Source: Sphingomonas sp. TDK1
Lineage (GTDB): Bacteria > Pseudomonadota > Alphaproteobacteria > Sphingomonadales > Sphingomonadaceae
Direction: 5' to 3'
Length of the DNA stretch: 64,000 bases
NCBI RefSeq assembly: GCF_001650735.1
Contig: NZ_LXVY01000005.1
Coordinates: 1-64,000 of the forward strand
The stretch's first letter is position 1; every line of letters starts with the position of its first letter. This document shows positions 1-8,814 of this stretch, in pieces. The position numbers and the translations under genes were made by a program. Below the pieces are notes generated by a model, which was not told where the DNA came from, made no database searches, and saw only the letters and a program-made list of their open reading frames with translations.

Positions 1-19
1 AGATGTGTATAAGAGACAG
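1..19. other. Tn5 mosaic-end / Nextera adapter residue
   Basis: The first 19 bases are identical to the 19-bp Tn5 mosaic end that Nextera-type library adapters carry (AGATGTGTATAAGAGACAG). It sits exactly at the contig edge, so it is best read as untrimmed sequencing adapter and not as a resident transposon end. Genomic sequence starts at base 20. Any reading frame that begins inside these bases is artefactual. Confidence 0.95.
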
Positions 20-179
20 GGGCAGACATCAACTGCAGGAAGCTAAGATCAGCATCCGTCACGTCCGCGACATCGACATGGATGTCGCCCTGTCCCGCCA
101 GCGCATCGATGCATTTCTTCTGAAGAAGCCTAGCATCACGCACGGTGGCGGAAGATTCTACGTGAAGATCTATTCCCAT
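20..179 (-). CDS. STAS-domain protein, N-terminal part only
   Basis: A minus-strand frame opens with ATG at 179, preceded by a G-rich stretch (GGGG about seven bases upstream), and runs off the contig edge after about 53 codons. The peptide has the alternating pattern of STAS domains (anti-sigma-factor antagonist or chemotaxis-linked): a charged helix (VRDARLLQKKCIDAL), a strand (DIHVDVADVT), then DADLSFLQLM, where other family members carry the phosphorylatable Ser/Thr loop. Here that loop reads T-D-A-D-L. The C-terminal half is missing. STAS proteins usually work in partner-switching or chemotaxis regulation, but no partner is visible. The assignment rests on pattern recognition of a short fragment. 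Confidence 0.5.
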
Positions 180-477
180 TTGCACCCCGTCACGATTTCT
201 GGGCGCGAGCATCTTGGCTCGCAGCGGCGGCCTTGGATCCAACCGCAACAATGGAATTATAGGCAAAAGCCGAGTGGAAGATTCTGCGGGGCGGCCAAAA
301 AAATTCGAATCTCTGCAAACGTATCGCCTAGCTTCGAAGCTTCATCACTGCGGAAAAATCGGATTTTTAAGCCGCGAAAAATAGTTAGCGGCGCGTAAGG
401 CATGTCCCCAATCCGTAGCCCTACATGGTGGGTATGGCTGGCAGTGCGGCGCCGCATCGGCTAGGCGGTGCCCAATC
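180..477. other. Intergenic region upstream of the ABC-F gene
   Basis: About 300 bases with no convincing coding frame. It lies between the outward-reading STAS gene and the ABC-F gene and should hold both promoters. The only clear structure is a perfect inverted repeat at 354-368 (AAAAATC, one base, GATTTTT) in an A/T-rich patch, which could be an operator or a weak terminator. I see no well-formed sigma-70 promoter. Confidence 0.5.
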
Positions 478-2352
478 ATGCTCAATCTGACCGACATCAC
501 GGTGCGCCTGGGTGGGCGCACGATCATCGACGCCGCCACCGCCAAGCTGCCGCCGCGCGGCCGTATCGGCCTGATCGGCCGCAACGGCGCCGGCAAGTCG
601 ACGCTGGTGAAGGTGATCGCCAGCCAGCTCGAACCCGATGGCGGCAGCGTCGACATGCCGCGCGGTGCAAAGCTCGGCTATATCGCGCAGGAAGCCCCCG
701 GCGGCTCCGCGACGCCGTTCGAGACGGTGCTGGCCGCCGATGTCGAGCGCGCCGCATTGCTTCATGAAAGCGAAACCAGCCACGATCCCGACCGGCTGGG
801 GGAAATCCATGAGCGGCTGATCGCCATCGATGCGCACGCCGCGCCCTCGCGCGCCGCGCGCATCCTCGTCGGCCTCGGCTTCGACGAGGAGATGCAGCAT
901 CGCGAGCTCGAAAGCTTCTCGGGCGGCTGGCGGATGCGCGTGGCGCTGGCCAGCCTGCTCTTCTCGCAGCCCGACCTGCTGCTGCTCGACGAGCCTTCGA
1001 ACCACCTCGATCTCGAAGCGGTGCTGTGGCTGGAGGACTTCCTCAAATCCTATCCCGCGACGATCCTGCTCGTCAGCCACGAGCGCGACTTCCTCAACAA
1101 TGTCGTCGACCACATCCTGCATCTGGAGCGCGGCAAGCTGACGCTCTATCCCGGCGGCTATGACGCGTTCGAGCGCCAGCGCGCCGAGCGCCAGGCCCAG
1201 CTCGCCGCCGCGCGCGCCAAGCAGCAGGCCGAACGCGAGAAGCTGCAGGACTATATTGCCCGCAATTCGGCCCGCGCCTCCACCGCCAAGCAGGCACAGA
1301 GCCGACAGAAGGCGCTCGCCAGGATGCAGCCGATCGCCGAGCTGGTCGACGATCCCTCGCTGAGCTTCGACTTCCCCAATCCGGACGAGCTGCGGCCGCC
1401 GCTGATCACGCTCGACATGGCCAGCGTCGGCTATGGCGAGAAGCCGATCCTCCAGCGGCTCAACCTGCGCATCGATCCCGACGACCGCATTGCGCTGCTC
1501 GGCCGCAACGGCAACGGCAAGACCACGCTCGCCCGGCTGCTCGCCGCGCAGCTGACGCCGATGGACGGCGCGATCAACAGCAGCGGCAAGATGAAGGTGG
1601 GGTACTTCACCCAGTATCAGGTGGAGGAGCTCGACCGCGACGACACGCCCCTGCAGCACATGACGCGCAACATGGCCGGCGCCAGCCCTGGCGCGGTGCG
1701 CGCGCAGCTCGGCCGCTTCGGCTTCTCCGGCGACAAGGCGACGACCAAGGTCGGCAAGCTTTCGGGCGGCGAGCGCGCACGCCTGGCGCTGGCGCTGATC
1801 ACTCGCGACGCGCCGCATCTGCTGATCCTCGACGAGCCTACCAACCACCTGGACGTCGACGCGCGCGAGGCGCTGATCCAGGCACTCAACGGCTATAGCG
1901 GCACGGTGGTGGTGGTCAGCCACGACCGGCACATGCTCGAGATGACGGCGGATCGGCTGGTCCTGGTCGACCAAGGCACCGCCAGCGAGTTCGACGGCAG
2001 CCTCGACGATTACATCGCCTTCGTCCTTTCGAAGGATTCGAGCAGCGGCGGCAAGGGCGGCGCGTCCAAGGCCGATCGCAAGGAAGCCCGCCGCGCCGCC
2101 GCCGAGGCACGCGAACGGGGCACGGCGCTACGCAAGGCGGCCAAGGCGGCGGAAGCCGAACTCGGCCGGCTCCAGGCATTACTTTCTTCACTGGAAAAGG
2201 CGATGTTCGATCCGACCAATGCCGATGCAGCGCTCACCAAGCTGACCATGACCGACCTGATGAAGCGCCGCGCCGAAGTGAACGCGAAGATCGAGTCGGC
2301 CGAGGTGGCGTGGATGGAAGCGAGCGAGGCGCTGGAGGGGCTTGGCGGCTGA
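478..2352 (+). CDS. ABC-F family ATP-binding protein
   Basis: 624-residue protein with two ABC ATPase domains in tandem and no membrane segments, the architecture of ABC-F translation factors (EttA/Uup/YheS type), which act on ribosomes and not in transport. Domain 1 has Walker A GRNGAGKST (34-42), signature FSGGW (147-151) and Walker B LLLLDEPSNHLD (167-178). A charged linker (about 215-290) follows. Domain 2 repeats Walker A GRNGNGKTT (about 345), LSGGE (about 428) and DEPTNHLD (about 450). The C-terminus (about 530-624) is a Lys/Ala/Glu-rich coiled coil, as in Uup/YheS. ATG at 478 has only a weak upstream purine run. The subfamily is not certain, so no symbol is given. Confidence 0.93.
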   Translation: MLNLTDITVRLGGRTIIDAATAKLPPRGRIGLIGRNGAGKSTLVKVIASQLEPDGGSVDMPRGAKLGYIAQEAPGGSATPFETVLAADVERAALLHESETSHDPDRLGEIHERLIAIDAHAAPSRAARILVGLGFDEEMQHRELESFSGGWRMRVALASLLFSQPDLLLLDEPSNHLDLEAVLWLEDFLKSYPATILLVSHERDFLNNVVDHILHLERGKLTLYPGGYDAFERQRAERQAQLAAARAKQQAEREKLQDYIARNSARASTAKQAQSRQKALARMQPIAELVDDPSLSFDFPNPDELRPPLITLDMASVGYGEKPILQRLNLRIDPDDRIALLGRNGNGKTTLARLLAAQLTPMDGAINSSGKMKVGYFTQYQVEELDRDDTPLQHMTRNMAGASPGAVRAQLGRFGFSGDKATTKVGKLSGGERARLALALITRDAPHLLILDEPTNHLDVDAREALIQALNGYSGTVVVVSHDRHMLEMTADRLVLVDQGTASEFDGSLDDYIAFVLSKDSSSGGKGGASKADRKEARRAAAEARERGTALRKAAKAAEAELGRLQALLSSLEKAMFDPTNADAALTKLTMTDLMKRRAEVNAKIESAEVAWMEASEALEGLGG

Positions 2353-2419
2353 GTCGCCCGGTCCGGGGACTGGAGCGCAAGATCTTCCGCATGAAATGCA
2401 GGTAGCCCGGACTTCGACG

Positions 2420-2487
2420 GATCGCAGCCGCCAGCGTGGACTTGCCGCTGTTCGACGTGCCGAGAATGCAAATTCGTTTGCCGCGCG
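2420..2487 (-). pseudogene. Remnant of a P-loop kinase N-terminus
   Basis: In the gap between the ABC-F gene and the SDR, the minus strand reads RICILGTSNSGKSTLAAAI, a canonical beta-strand plus Walker A (GTSNSGKS) of the kind that begins small P-loop kinases (FlaR/topology-modulation or adenylate-kinase-like). It is not preceded by an in-frame ATG, and the frame loses recognisable similarity after about 22 residues. This looks like a decayed fragment of a gene of about 170 codons. A chance P-loop is possible in high-GC DNA, but the strand and loop are unusually well formed. Confidence 0.35.
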
Positions 2488-2576
2488 CATCGAGTGCAGG
2501 CCCGTTTGAAGCCGCGCCGGCAACCGGAGGAAAGACGCTTTCGCGTCTGGCGCCCTTCCCCGGCCTCGCCGTCCGA

Positions 2577-3362
2577 TCAGGCGATCGTCGGCACGATCCC
2601 GCCTTCGACACGGATCGCCGCGCCGTTGGTGATGGCGCCCAGCGGGCTCGCGAGCAACGCGACCTGCGCGGCGATTTCCTCGGCCTCGATCAGACGGCGA
2701 ATCAGCGAAAGCGGGCGCATCTTGGCGAAGAACTCGGCTTCGCGCTCGGCTTCCGGCGCATCCTTGTTGTCCACTACCGAGCGGATGAACGCGACAATCC
2801 CTTCCGAGCGCGTCGGCCCCGGCAGCACCGAATTGACGGTCACGCCGGTGCCGCGAGTTTGCTCGGCGAGGCCACGGGCGATCGCCAGCTGGGCGGTCTT
2901 GGTGGTGCCATAGTGGATCATCTCGCTGGGGATCACGAGCCCGCTCTCGCTGGCGATGAACAGCACCCGCCCCCAGTTACGCGCCAGCATGCGCGGGAAA
3001 TAGTGCCGAGCGAGGCGGGCACCGCTCACGACATTCACCTCGAACAGGTGATGCCAGTCCGCGTCGCTGATCTCGGTGAACGGCTTGGCCTCGTAGATGC
3101 CAAGATTGTTGACGAGGATATCGGTATCCGGGACCGCCGCGATGAGGGTCGCCGCGCCTTCAGCGGTGGCAGGATCGGCGAGCACCGCCGTCACCTTGCC
3201 GAGCTTGCCCAATCGTGCCGCCGCTTCGTCCAGCTTGGTCTGGCTGCGGCCCGTGATCGTCACTGCCACGCCTTCCTGCGTCAGTCGTTCGGCGATGGCG
3301 AGGCCGATTCCGGCGGTCGAGCCGGTGACGAGGGCAGTCTTGCCGGTAAGTTGCAGATCCAT
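2577..3362 (-). CDS. SDR family oxidoreductase
   Basis: 261-residue classical short-chain dehydrogenase/reductase. Near the N-terminus is the cofactor glycine motif TGSTAGIG, then the NNLG structural motif, the catalytic Ser in FIASESG, and Tyr/Lys of HYGTTK (YxxxK). These predict NAD(P)(H)-dependent oxidation or reduction of a small alcohol or ketone; the substrate is unknown. I chose ATG at 3362 over the upstream start at 3401 because GGAAGG lies just before it and it begins directly at the family's N-terminal strand (MDLQLTGKTALVTG). It is divergent from the LysR gene, which probably regulates it. Confidence 0.88.
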   Translation of the reverse strand: MDLQLTGKTALVTGSTAGIGLAIAERLTQEGVAVTITGRSQTKLDEAAARLGKLGKVTAVLADPATAEGAATLIAAVPDTDILVNNLGIYEAKPFTEISDADWHHLFEVNVVSGARLARHYFPRMLARNWGRVLFIASESGLVIPSEMIHYGTTKTAQLAIARGLAEQTRGTGVTVNSVLPGPTRSEGIVAFIRSVVDNKDAPEAEREAEFFAKMRPLSLIRRLIEAEEIAAQVALLASPLGAITNGAAIRVEGGIVPTIA

Positions 3363-3459
3363 GGTGGTGTTTCCTTCCAAATTCGAAACGGAAATAGGCA
3401 TGCAGCCAATTGCTGATTAGATTGCCTGGAAGCACCACAGAAATGCCTCGGATTCACGA

Positions 3460-4347
3460 ATGGATAATCGGCTGGGGGAGATGGAGATGTTCCTGGCGAT
3501 CGCGGCGCATGGGAGCCTTGCCGGCGCCGCGAAGGCCCTCCGCGTCACGCCGTCGACCGTCAGCCGCGGCATGGCCCGGCTGGAGGCGCGGCTTGGCGTG
3601 CAGCTGGCGACCCGCACGACGCGGGCGCTGGCGCTGACACCCGAAGGGCAAGCCTATCATGCCCGCGTGGCAGGGCTGATGGCCGAGATCGATGCGATCG
3701 AACACAGCTTCGAGCGCGACCAGGTGCCGCGCGGCCCGCTGCGCGTGAATGCCTCGGTACCGCTCGGCACGCTGTTCCTGATCCCGATCCTGCCGGCGTA
3801 TCTGCGCGCGCATCCGGGGGTGACGGTGAACCTCACCCTGTCCGACACGTTGGTGGAACTGGTGGAAGAGCGCGCCGATGTCGCACTCCGCGTGGGCCCT
3901 TTGCGCGACACCAGCATCAAGGCATTGAAGCTCGGCCGAAGCACGATGGCGGTGGTCGCCAGCCCCGACTATCTGGCACGCGCCGGTACACCGCAGCATC
4001 CGCACGATCTCGACCACCACAGCTGCCTGCGCTTCAACTTCCGCCGCTCGATCGACAGCTGGCCGTTCCGCGTCGACGGCGCAGTGGTACATCGGACGAT
4101 GGACGGGCCGTTCCTCGGCAATTCGGGCGAGGCGGTGCGGTTGATGGCGGTAGCCGGGGGCGGCATCGCGCGGCTTGGCCGCTTTCATGTTGCCGCCGAT
4201 CTTGCGGCCGGGCGGCTGATCGAGGTTCTGCCGGCCTTCAATCCGGGGGACGGCGAGGACATCCACGCGCTGTTCGTCGGGCACGCGCGGCTGGCGCTGC
4301 GCGTGCGCTCCTTCGTCGATTATCTGAAGGCCACGCTCACGCTCTGA
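3460..4347 (+). CDS. LysR family transcriptional regulator
   Basis: 295 residues, the normal LysR length. The winged HTH occupies about residues 1-62 (FLAIAAHGSLAGAAKALRV, then TPSTVSRGMARLEARLG), followed by the linker helix and a periplasmic-binding-protein-like effector domain (about 90-290) containing the GPLRVNAS and LRVGPL segments typical of CrgA/AaeR-type members. It is divergently arranged with the SDR at 2577-3362 across about 100 bases, the usual layout for a LysR protein controlling its neighbour and itself. The effector is unknown. Confidence 0.92.
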   Translation: MDNRLGEMEMFLAIAAHGSLAGAAKALRVTPSTVSRGMARLEARLGVQLATRTTRALALTPEGQAYHARVAGLMAEIDAIEHSFERDQVPRGPLRVNASVPLGTLFLIPILPAYLRAHPGVTVNLTLSDTLVELVEERADVALRVGPLRDTSIKALKLGRSTMAVVASPDYLARAGTPQHPHDLDHHSCLRFNFRRSIDSWPFRVDGAVVHRTMDGPFLGNSGEAVRLMAVAGGGIARLGRFHVAADLAAGRLIEVLPAFNPGDGEDIHALFVGHARLALRVRSFVDYLKATLTL

Positions 4348-4534
4348 TCGCCGTGCCAGCGGTGTGGAAAGAATGCGAAGCGATTGCCCACGCAGGCGCC
4401 CGATACTGCGGCGATCCCGTGGTCGCGGTCATCGCCGCGCAATATCGTCGGCGGCAGCGTGGCTAACCGCGCCTTAACCCCGCCGGGCTACACCGCAGCC
4501 TGCCTTTTGCCGGCGTGTCGGAGGGATTCTTTCC

Positions 4535-5113
4535 TTGAGTAGCATCGTCATCCTCGACCATTTCCTAGGCGACGAGCGGCGCCAGCGGGTCTGGGACTTC
4601 CTCGATCAGCCAGGCTGGAAGCATGGCGCCTATTCGTCCGCGGCGCCGGACGCCCCGCGCTATTTCTACAAGCATTTCGCCGGCTATCAGAGAAGCGCGC
4701 AGGAAGACCGCAACCCCACCGCCATCGCCGCCGAGCTGGAGATGATGGCGCCACTCATCGCGGAAGTATGGCACGACCTACTGCGCAAGCCGTTGCGCGG
4801 ACAGCAGCTCTCGCGTTGCTATGCGAACTGCATGCCGTCCGGCGTGGGCGGCGGGGTGCACCTCGATTCCGACTGCAAGGACCATCTCACCGCCATCTAT
4901 TATCCCCAGGCGGCATGGTGCGCGGATCATGGCGGCGAGACGCTGTTCTTCAACCGGCAGGCCAGCGAGGTGCTGAAGGCGGTGATGCCCAAGCCCGATC
5001 GGCTGGTGATCTTCCCCGGCACGATTCCACATGCCGCGCGCCCGATCTACGGCGGCGCGCCGGACGCATCGCGGATCACGCTGATGTTCAAGACACTCGG
5101 TCGCCACGTCTGA
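4535..5113 (+). CDS. 2-oxoglutarate/Fe(II)-dependent oxygenase
   Basis: 192-residue soluble protein of the prolyl-4-hydroxylase-like 2OG-Fe(II) superfamily. The metal triad is visible as H109-x-D111 (VHLDSD) and H166 (IPHAAR), with R180 (DASRITLMF) placed to bind 2-oxoglutarate. A short GGETLFF strand lies between them, as in the double-stranded beta-helix fold. Translation starts at TTG 4535, supported by GGAGGGA (4520-4526) at good spacing; no ATG suits the fold. The substrate is unknown; protein or small-molecule hydroxylation are both possible. It stands alone, with the MFS gene beginning 67 bases downstream. Confidence 0.85.
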   Translation: MSSIVILDHFLGDERRQRVWDFLDQPGWKHGAYSSAAPDAPRYFYKHFAGYQRSAQEDRNPTAIAAELEMMAPLIAEVWHDLLRKPLRGQQLSRCYANCMPSGVGGGVHLDSDCKDHLTAIYYPQAAWCADHGGETLFFNRQASEVLKAVMPKPDRLVIFPGTIPHAARPIYGGAPDASRITLMFKTLGRHV

Positions 5114-5180
5114 TCGCACGCTCCCGCTCGACGGTCCGATCGTTTTCTGCAAGACCGGGCGCAAGACGGGGAGGGACGGA

Positions 5181-6767
5181 ATGACGGACGAGGTTTGCGA
5201 GCCGAGCGCCCGCGAGATGCGCATGGTGATCGGCGCATCCTCGCTGGGCACCGTGTTCGAATGGTATGATTTCTTCATCTGGGGCACGCTGACGGCCACG
5301 GGCATTCTCGGCCGCACCTTCTTCCCTTCGGGCAACGAGAATCTGGCGACGCTGCTCTCCTGGGGCACCTTCGCCGTTGGCTTCGGCTTCCGCCCGCTCG
5401 GCGCCGTGGTGTTCGGCTTCCTGGGCGACCGGATGGGCCGTAAATACACCTTCCTGGTCACGATCACCGTCATGGGCCTGGCCACCGCCGGCATCGGGCT
5501 GATCCCCGGCTATGCCGAGATCGGCGCCACCGCGCCGATCATCATCCTGGCGCTCCGCGTGGCACAGGGGCTGGCACTCGGCGGCGAATATGGCGGTGCA
5601 GCGATCTTCGTGGCCGAGCATTCGCCCGAAGGCCGGGCCGGCTATCATACCAGCTTCATCCAGGCCAGCGTGGTGGGCGGCTTCATCCTCAGCCTCGCCG
5701 TGGTGTTGCTGTTCAAGTTCTCCGCCGGGGATCTGTGGGAGAGCTGGGGCTGGCGGCTGCCTTTCCTCTTCTCGCTCGTGTTGCTCGCCATCTCCTTGTG
5801 GATGCGCTTCCGCCTGTCCGAAAGCCCTGTGTTCCGCGCGATGAAGGAAGCCGGCGAAACCGCGCGCAACCCCTTTGTCGAGAGCTTCACCTATCCGGGG
5901 AACAAGAAGCGGCTGTTCGTCGCGCTGTTCGGCATCGCTGGCGGCCTTACCGTCGTGTGGTACACGGCGATGTTCTCGGTGCTCGCCTTCCTCTCCGGCC
6001 CGATGCGGCTGGACCAGACCGCCGCCCAGCTGATCACCGGCGCGGGCGCCGTGATCGGTGTCGGGTTCTTCATCTGGTTCGGCAAGCTGTCGGACCGCGT
6101 CGGTCGCAAGCCGCCGATCGTGGTGGGCTATGCGCTGACGCTGGTGCTGCTCTTCCCCTGTTTCTACGTGATCGGCAGCGCTGCGAACCCAGGGCTCGCC
6201 AAGGCGGCGCTCCGCGAGCCGGTGGTCGTCGCCGGACCGCACTGCGCGTACGACCCCTTCGCGACCACCCAGGGCGACGAGTGCTGGCGGATGCTCGATC
6301 ACCTGTCGCGACTGGGCGTCAGCTACAAGACAGCGAAGGCACCCAGCGTGGTCGTCACGATCGGCGGCCAGGTCGTGCCGCAGAACGATCCGGCGTTGGT
6401 GGAAGCGGCGCTGAAAGAAGCCGGCTATCGCTTCGACCGGATCATCCCGGAGCCCATCGATATCGCGATGATCCTGGTGGCGATGACGGTGCTGATGGCG
6501 CTGTGCGGCGCCACCTACGGGCCGGTCGCCGCGCTGCTGAGCGAGATGTTCCCCACGCGTATCCGCTATTCGTCGATGTCGATTCCCTATCATATCGGCA
6601 CCGGCTATTTCGGCGGGTTCCTGCCGTTCATCAGCCATTACATCGTCGCCCGCACCGGCAACCCCTATGCCGGGCTATGGTACACCTTTGCCGTGGTGTT
6701 GATGGCGCTGGTGGTGACGGCCATGGGGCTGCGCGAGACGGTGGCGCTTCGCGGGCAGCGGCGCTAA
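5181..6767 (+). CDS. MFS transporter, metabolite:H+ symporter type
   Basis: 528 residues with about 12 hydrophobic segments. The start ASSLGTVFEWYDFFIWGTL and the DRMGRKYT and DRVGRKPP loops are hallmarks of the MHS group (ProP/KgtP/ShiA-like), which imports organic acids or osmolytes with protons across the inner membrane. An unusual feature is a hydrophilic insertion of about 90 residues (roughly 340-430, with two Cys) between late TM segments, making the protein longer than the usual 430-450 residues. ATG 5181 has GAGGGACGG upstream. It ends 10 bases before alr and may be cotranscribed with it. Confidence 0.9.
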   Translation: MTDEVCEPSAREMRMVIGASSLGTVFEWYDFFIWGTLTATGILGRTFFPSGNENLATLLSWGTFAVGFGFRPLGAVVFGFLGDRMGRKYTFLVTITVMGLATAGIGLIPGYAEIGATAPIIILALRVAQGLALGGEYGGAAIFVAEHSPEGRAGYHTSFIQASVVGGFILSLAVVLLFKFSAGDLWESWGWRLPFLFSLVLLAISLWMRFRLSESPVFRAMKEAGETARNPFVESFTYPGNKKRLFVALFGIAGGLTVVWYTAMFSVLAFLSGPMRLDQTAAQLITGAGAVIGVGFFIWFGKLSDRVGRKPPIVVGYALTLVLLFPCFYVIGSAANPGLAKAALREPVVVAGPHCAYDPFATTQGDECWRMLDHLSRLGVSYKTAKAPSVVVTIGGQVVPQNDPALVEAALKEAGYRFDRIIPEPIDIAMILVAMTVLMALCGATYGPVAALLSEMFPTRIRYSSMSIPYHIGTGYFGGFLPFISHYIVARTGNPYAGLWYTFAVVLMALVVTAMGLRETVALRGQRR

Positions 6768-6777
6768 CCGACGGGGG

Positions 6778-7803
6778 ATGACCGACTCCCCCCTCCGCCT
6801 CCGCCTCAACGCCGCTGCCCTCACCGCCAACTGGACGCTGCTCGCGCGGCTCGGCGGCAAGGCTGCCTGCGGTGCGGCGGTGAAAGCGAATGGCTACGGG
6901 CTCGGCGCCCGCGGAGTGGTGGAGCGGCTGGCCGCGACGGGCTGCCGCGACTTTTTCGTCGCCACCTGGGCGGAGGCACGTGCGCTCGCGGATTTGGACG
7001 TGACCCTATCGGTGCTGCACGGCGTCCGCGCCGAGGATCTCGCCGATCGCCCCCGGACGGCCCGGCCGGTGCTGGCCAGCGTCGAGCAGGTGCGCCGCTG
7101 GCGCGAGGCCGGCGGCGGCCCCTGCGACGTGATGGTCGATACCGGCATGAACCGGCTCGGCATCTCCGCCCAGAATGTCGCGGACGGACTGCTTGACGGT
7201 CTCGCCATCGAGACGCTGATGAGCCACCTGGTCTCCGCCGACGAGGCGGTACCGCTGAACGGTCGCCAACGTGACGCCTTCGCCGCCCTCGCCGGCCGCA
7301 CTTCGGCACGGCGGATGAGCCTTGCCAACAGCGCCGGGATCGCATTGGGCAAGGATTACCATTTCGACCTGACCCGCCCAGGCATCGCGCTGTACGGCGG
7401 GCGCCAGCGGGACGCACACGCCGGCATCCGTCAGGTGGTGACGCCGGAAGCGCAGATTCTCCAGCGCCGGCGTGTGACCGCGGGCGAGACGATCGGCTAC
7501 AACGCGACCTTCACCGCGCCGCATGACATGGAAGTAGCGATCCTCAATCTCGGCTATGCCGACGGCTATCTGCGCTGCTTCTCGGACAAGGGAGTCGCGC
7601 ATGCCGGGGGGGCGATCCTCCCGGTGGTCGGTCGGGTGTCGATGGACCTGACCGCACTTTGCGTGGATGCCGCGCCCGATCTCGGCGAAGGCGACTGGGT
7701 TGCGATGGACTATGCCCTGCCGGAAACGGCGGCGCGAAGCGGGCTGTCGCAATACGAGCTCCTCACCGGGCTCGGCGCACGCTTCGATCGGGTGTGGGCC
7801 TGA
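6778..7803 (+). CDS. alr: Alanine racemase
   Basis: 341-residue PLP enzyme converting L-Ala to D-Ala for peptidoglycan. The PLP lysine is K36 in AVKANGYGLG, the other catalytic base Y241 in ETIGYNATF, and the C-terminal domain keeps GRVSMD. It is slightly shorter than typical Alr (about 360). ATG 6778 follows GGGGG and lies 10 bases behind the transporter gene. Its stop codon abuts the stop of the convergent oxygenase gene with no spacer (7801-7803 against 7804-7806). It could be the biosynthetic Alr or a catabolic DadX; no dadA is nearby, so Alr is preferred. Confidence 0.93.
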   Translation: MTDSPLRLRLNAAALTANWTLLARLGGKAACGAAVKANGYGLGARGVVERLAATGCRDFFVATWAEARALADLDVTLSVLHGVRAEDLADRPRTARPVLASVEQVRRWREAGGGPCDVMVDTGMNRLGISAQNVADGLLDGLAIETLMSHLVSADEAVPLNGRQRDAFAALAGRTSARRMSLANSAGIALGKDYHFDLTRPGIALYGGRQRDAHAGIRQVVTPEAQILQRRRVTAGETIGYNATFTAPHDMEVAILNLGYADGYLRCFSDKGVAHAGGAILPVVGRVSMDLTALCVDAAPDLGEGDWVAMDYALPETAARSGLSQYELLTGLGARFDRVWA

Positions 7804-8787
7804 TCAACCCGAGGCAATCGTCCAGGGGTCTACCGGCCCCTGTCGGATCCATCGGGTCGCGATCCATTTCGCGCCGGCGCGAACCGGTTCTCCGGTGTGC
7901 AACAGCCGTGGGTCGGGAGAGCCGTCGGGTAATAGTGTCTCGAACAGGATAGCGTCGCCCGCGCTTGGTCGCACGGTCACCCCCAGCGCCGGAAAATCGG
8001 TTTCACCGCCGACAAAGCCCTGGTTGAGATAGACGATGAAGGTCGCAACGCGCTGGTTCGCAGCGCCTGCAATGGTATCCAGGTGGCGGCGATATTGTTG
8101 GCCAGGACTGTAGCGCAGCACGGTCAGGGGCTCGCCATTGGCCACATCGGTTCCGGTTGCGGCGGCGATGCGCAGGTTGATGGCGCGAATGACGAGGTCC
8201 TCGCCGGTCGGCCCGATCGCCCCACCGTCCGACGTGCGGATCGGATGCGGCATCGGCCGGCCGCTGCGGGGATCGAGGACGAAAGAAGGCTGCAGCAGCG
8301 GCTGCGCCGATGTCGCCAGATGGGCGCATTCCTCGGCCGAAAGCAGATGCGGAAACCGGACGAGGCGGGGCGTCTCGTGAAAGACGTCCCCTTTGGGTGC
8401 CACCAGCGGGCTGCCATCGTCCTTCAATGCCATCCTGGTCAGCAGCGCCAGATGCGCAGCTGCCACAGGGTCGCCATGCGCTGCGACCTCCAGCGCACGC
8501 ATCGCCGCCGCCCAGTCAGGCGCATCGCGACCGCCATTGCCATTGGCCAGGAGCGCGATCTCCATCAGCGCCCCGTCGACATGCCCGATCGCCACCGCCC
8601 GCGACAGGCAGGTCCGCGCCTGATCGATGTCGCGGCCCAGCGGCGCGCCGATCAGGTACCACACCGCCAACTGCATCCACGCTTCCGCGCTTCCTTGGCC
8701 ACCGGCTTGGGCAAGCAGCGCCCTGGCTTCTTCGATCTTGCCCGCATTGGCGAGGGACAGGGCGTGCTCGACGGGATCGCTGTGCAT
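7804..8787 (-). CDS. Prolyl-4-hydroxylase-like 2OG-Fe(II) oxygenase with Sel1/TPR-like N-terminus
   Basis: 327 residues. Residues 1-125 are helical repeats resembling Sel1/TPR (EEARALLAQAGGQGSAEAWMQL and similar), a likely protein-binding module. Residues 130-320 form a P4H-like catalytic domain with H235-x-D237 (RRHLDT), H297 (LLHTGEP) and K307 (AGAKWIA) as the 2OG ligand. ATG 8787 has AGAGG upstream. It lies downstream of the TonB-dependent receptor on the same strand but beyond that gene's strong terminator, so it probably has its own promoter. A protein hydroxylase is the natural reading; the target is unknown. Confidence 0.87.
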   Translation of the reverse strand: MHSDPVEHALSLANAGKIEEARALLAQAGGQGSAEAWMQLAVWYLIGAPLGRDIDQARTCLSRAVAIGHVDGALMEIALLANGNGGRDAPDWAAAMRALEVAAHGDPVAAAHLALLTRMALKDDGSPLVAPKGDVFHETPRLVRFPHLLSAEECAHLATSAQPLLQPSFVLDPRSGRPMPHPIRTSDGGAIGPTGEDLVIRAINLRIAAATGTDVANGEPLTVLRYSPGQQYRRHLDTIAGAANQRVATFIVYLNQGFVGGETDFPALGVTVRPSAGDAILFETLLPDGSPDPRLLHTGEPVRAGAKWIATRWIRQGPVDPWTIASG

Positions 8788-8814
8788 GGAATGCCTCTAT
8801 CCCGGCAGGCGGGT

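Noticed and set aside
3..398. 131-codon plus-strand frame at the left edge
   Set aside because: It begins inside the adapter sequence and shows no protein-like pattern; the opposite strand holds a more plausible STAS fragment.
421..1974. 517-codon minus-strand frame opposite the ABC-F gene
   Set aside because: Composition (Arg/Ala/Gln/His-rich, no motifs) is typical of antisense frames in high-GC DNA, and the plus strand has all ABC motifs.
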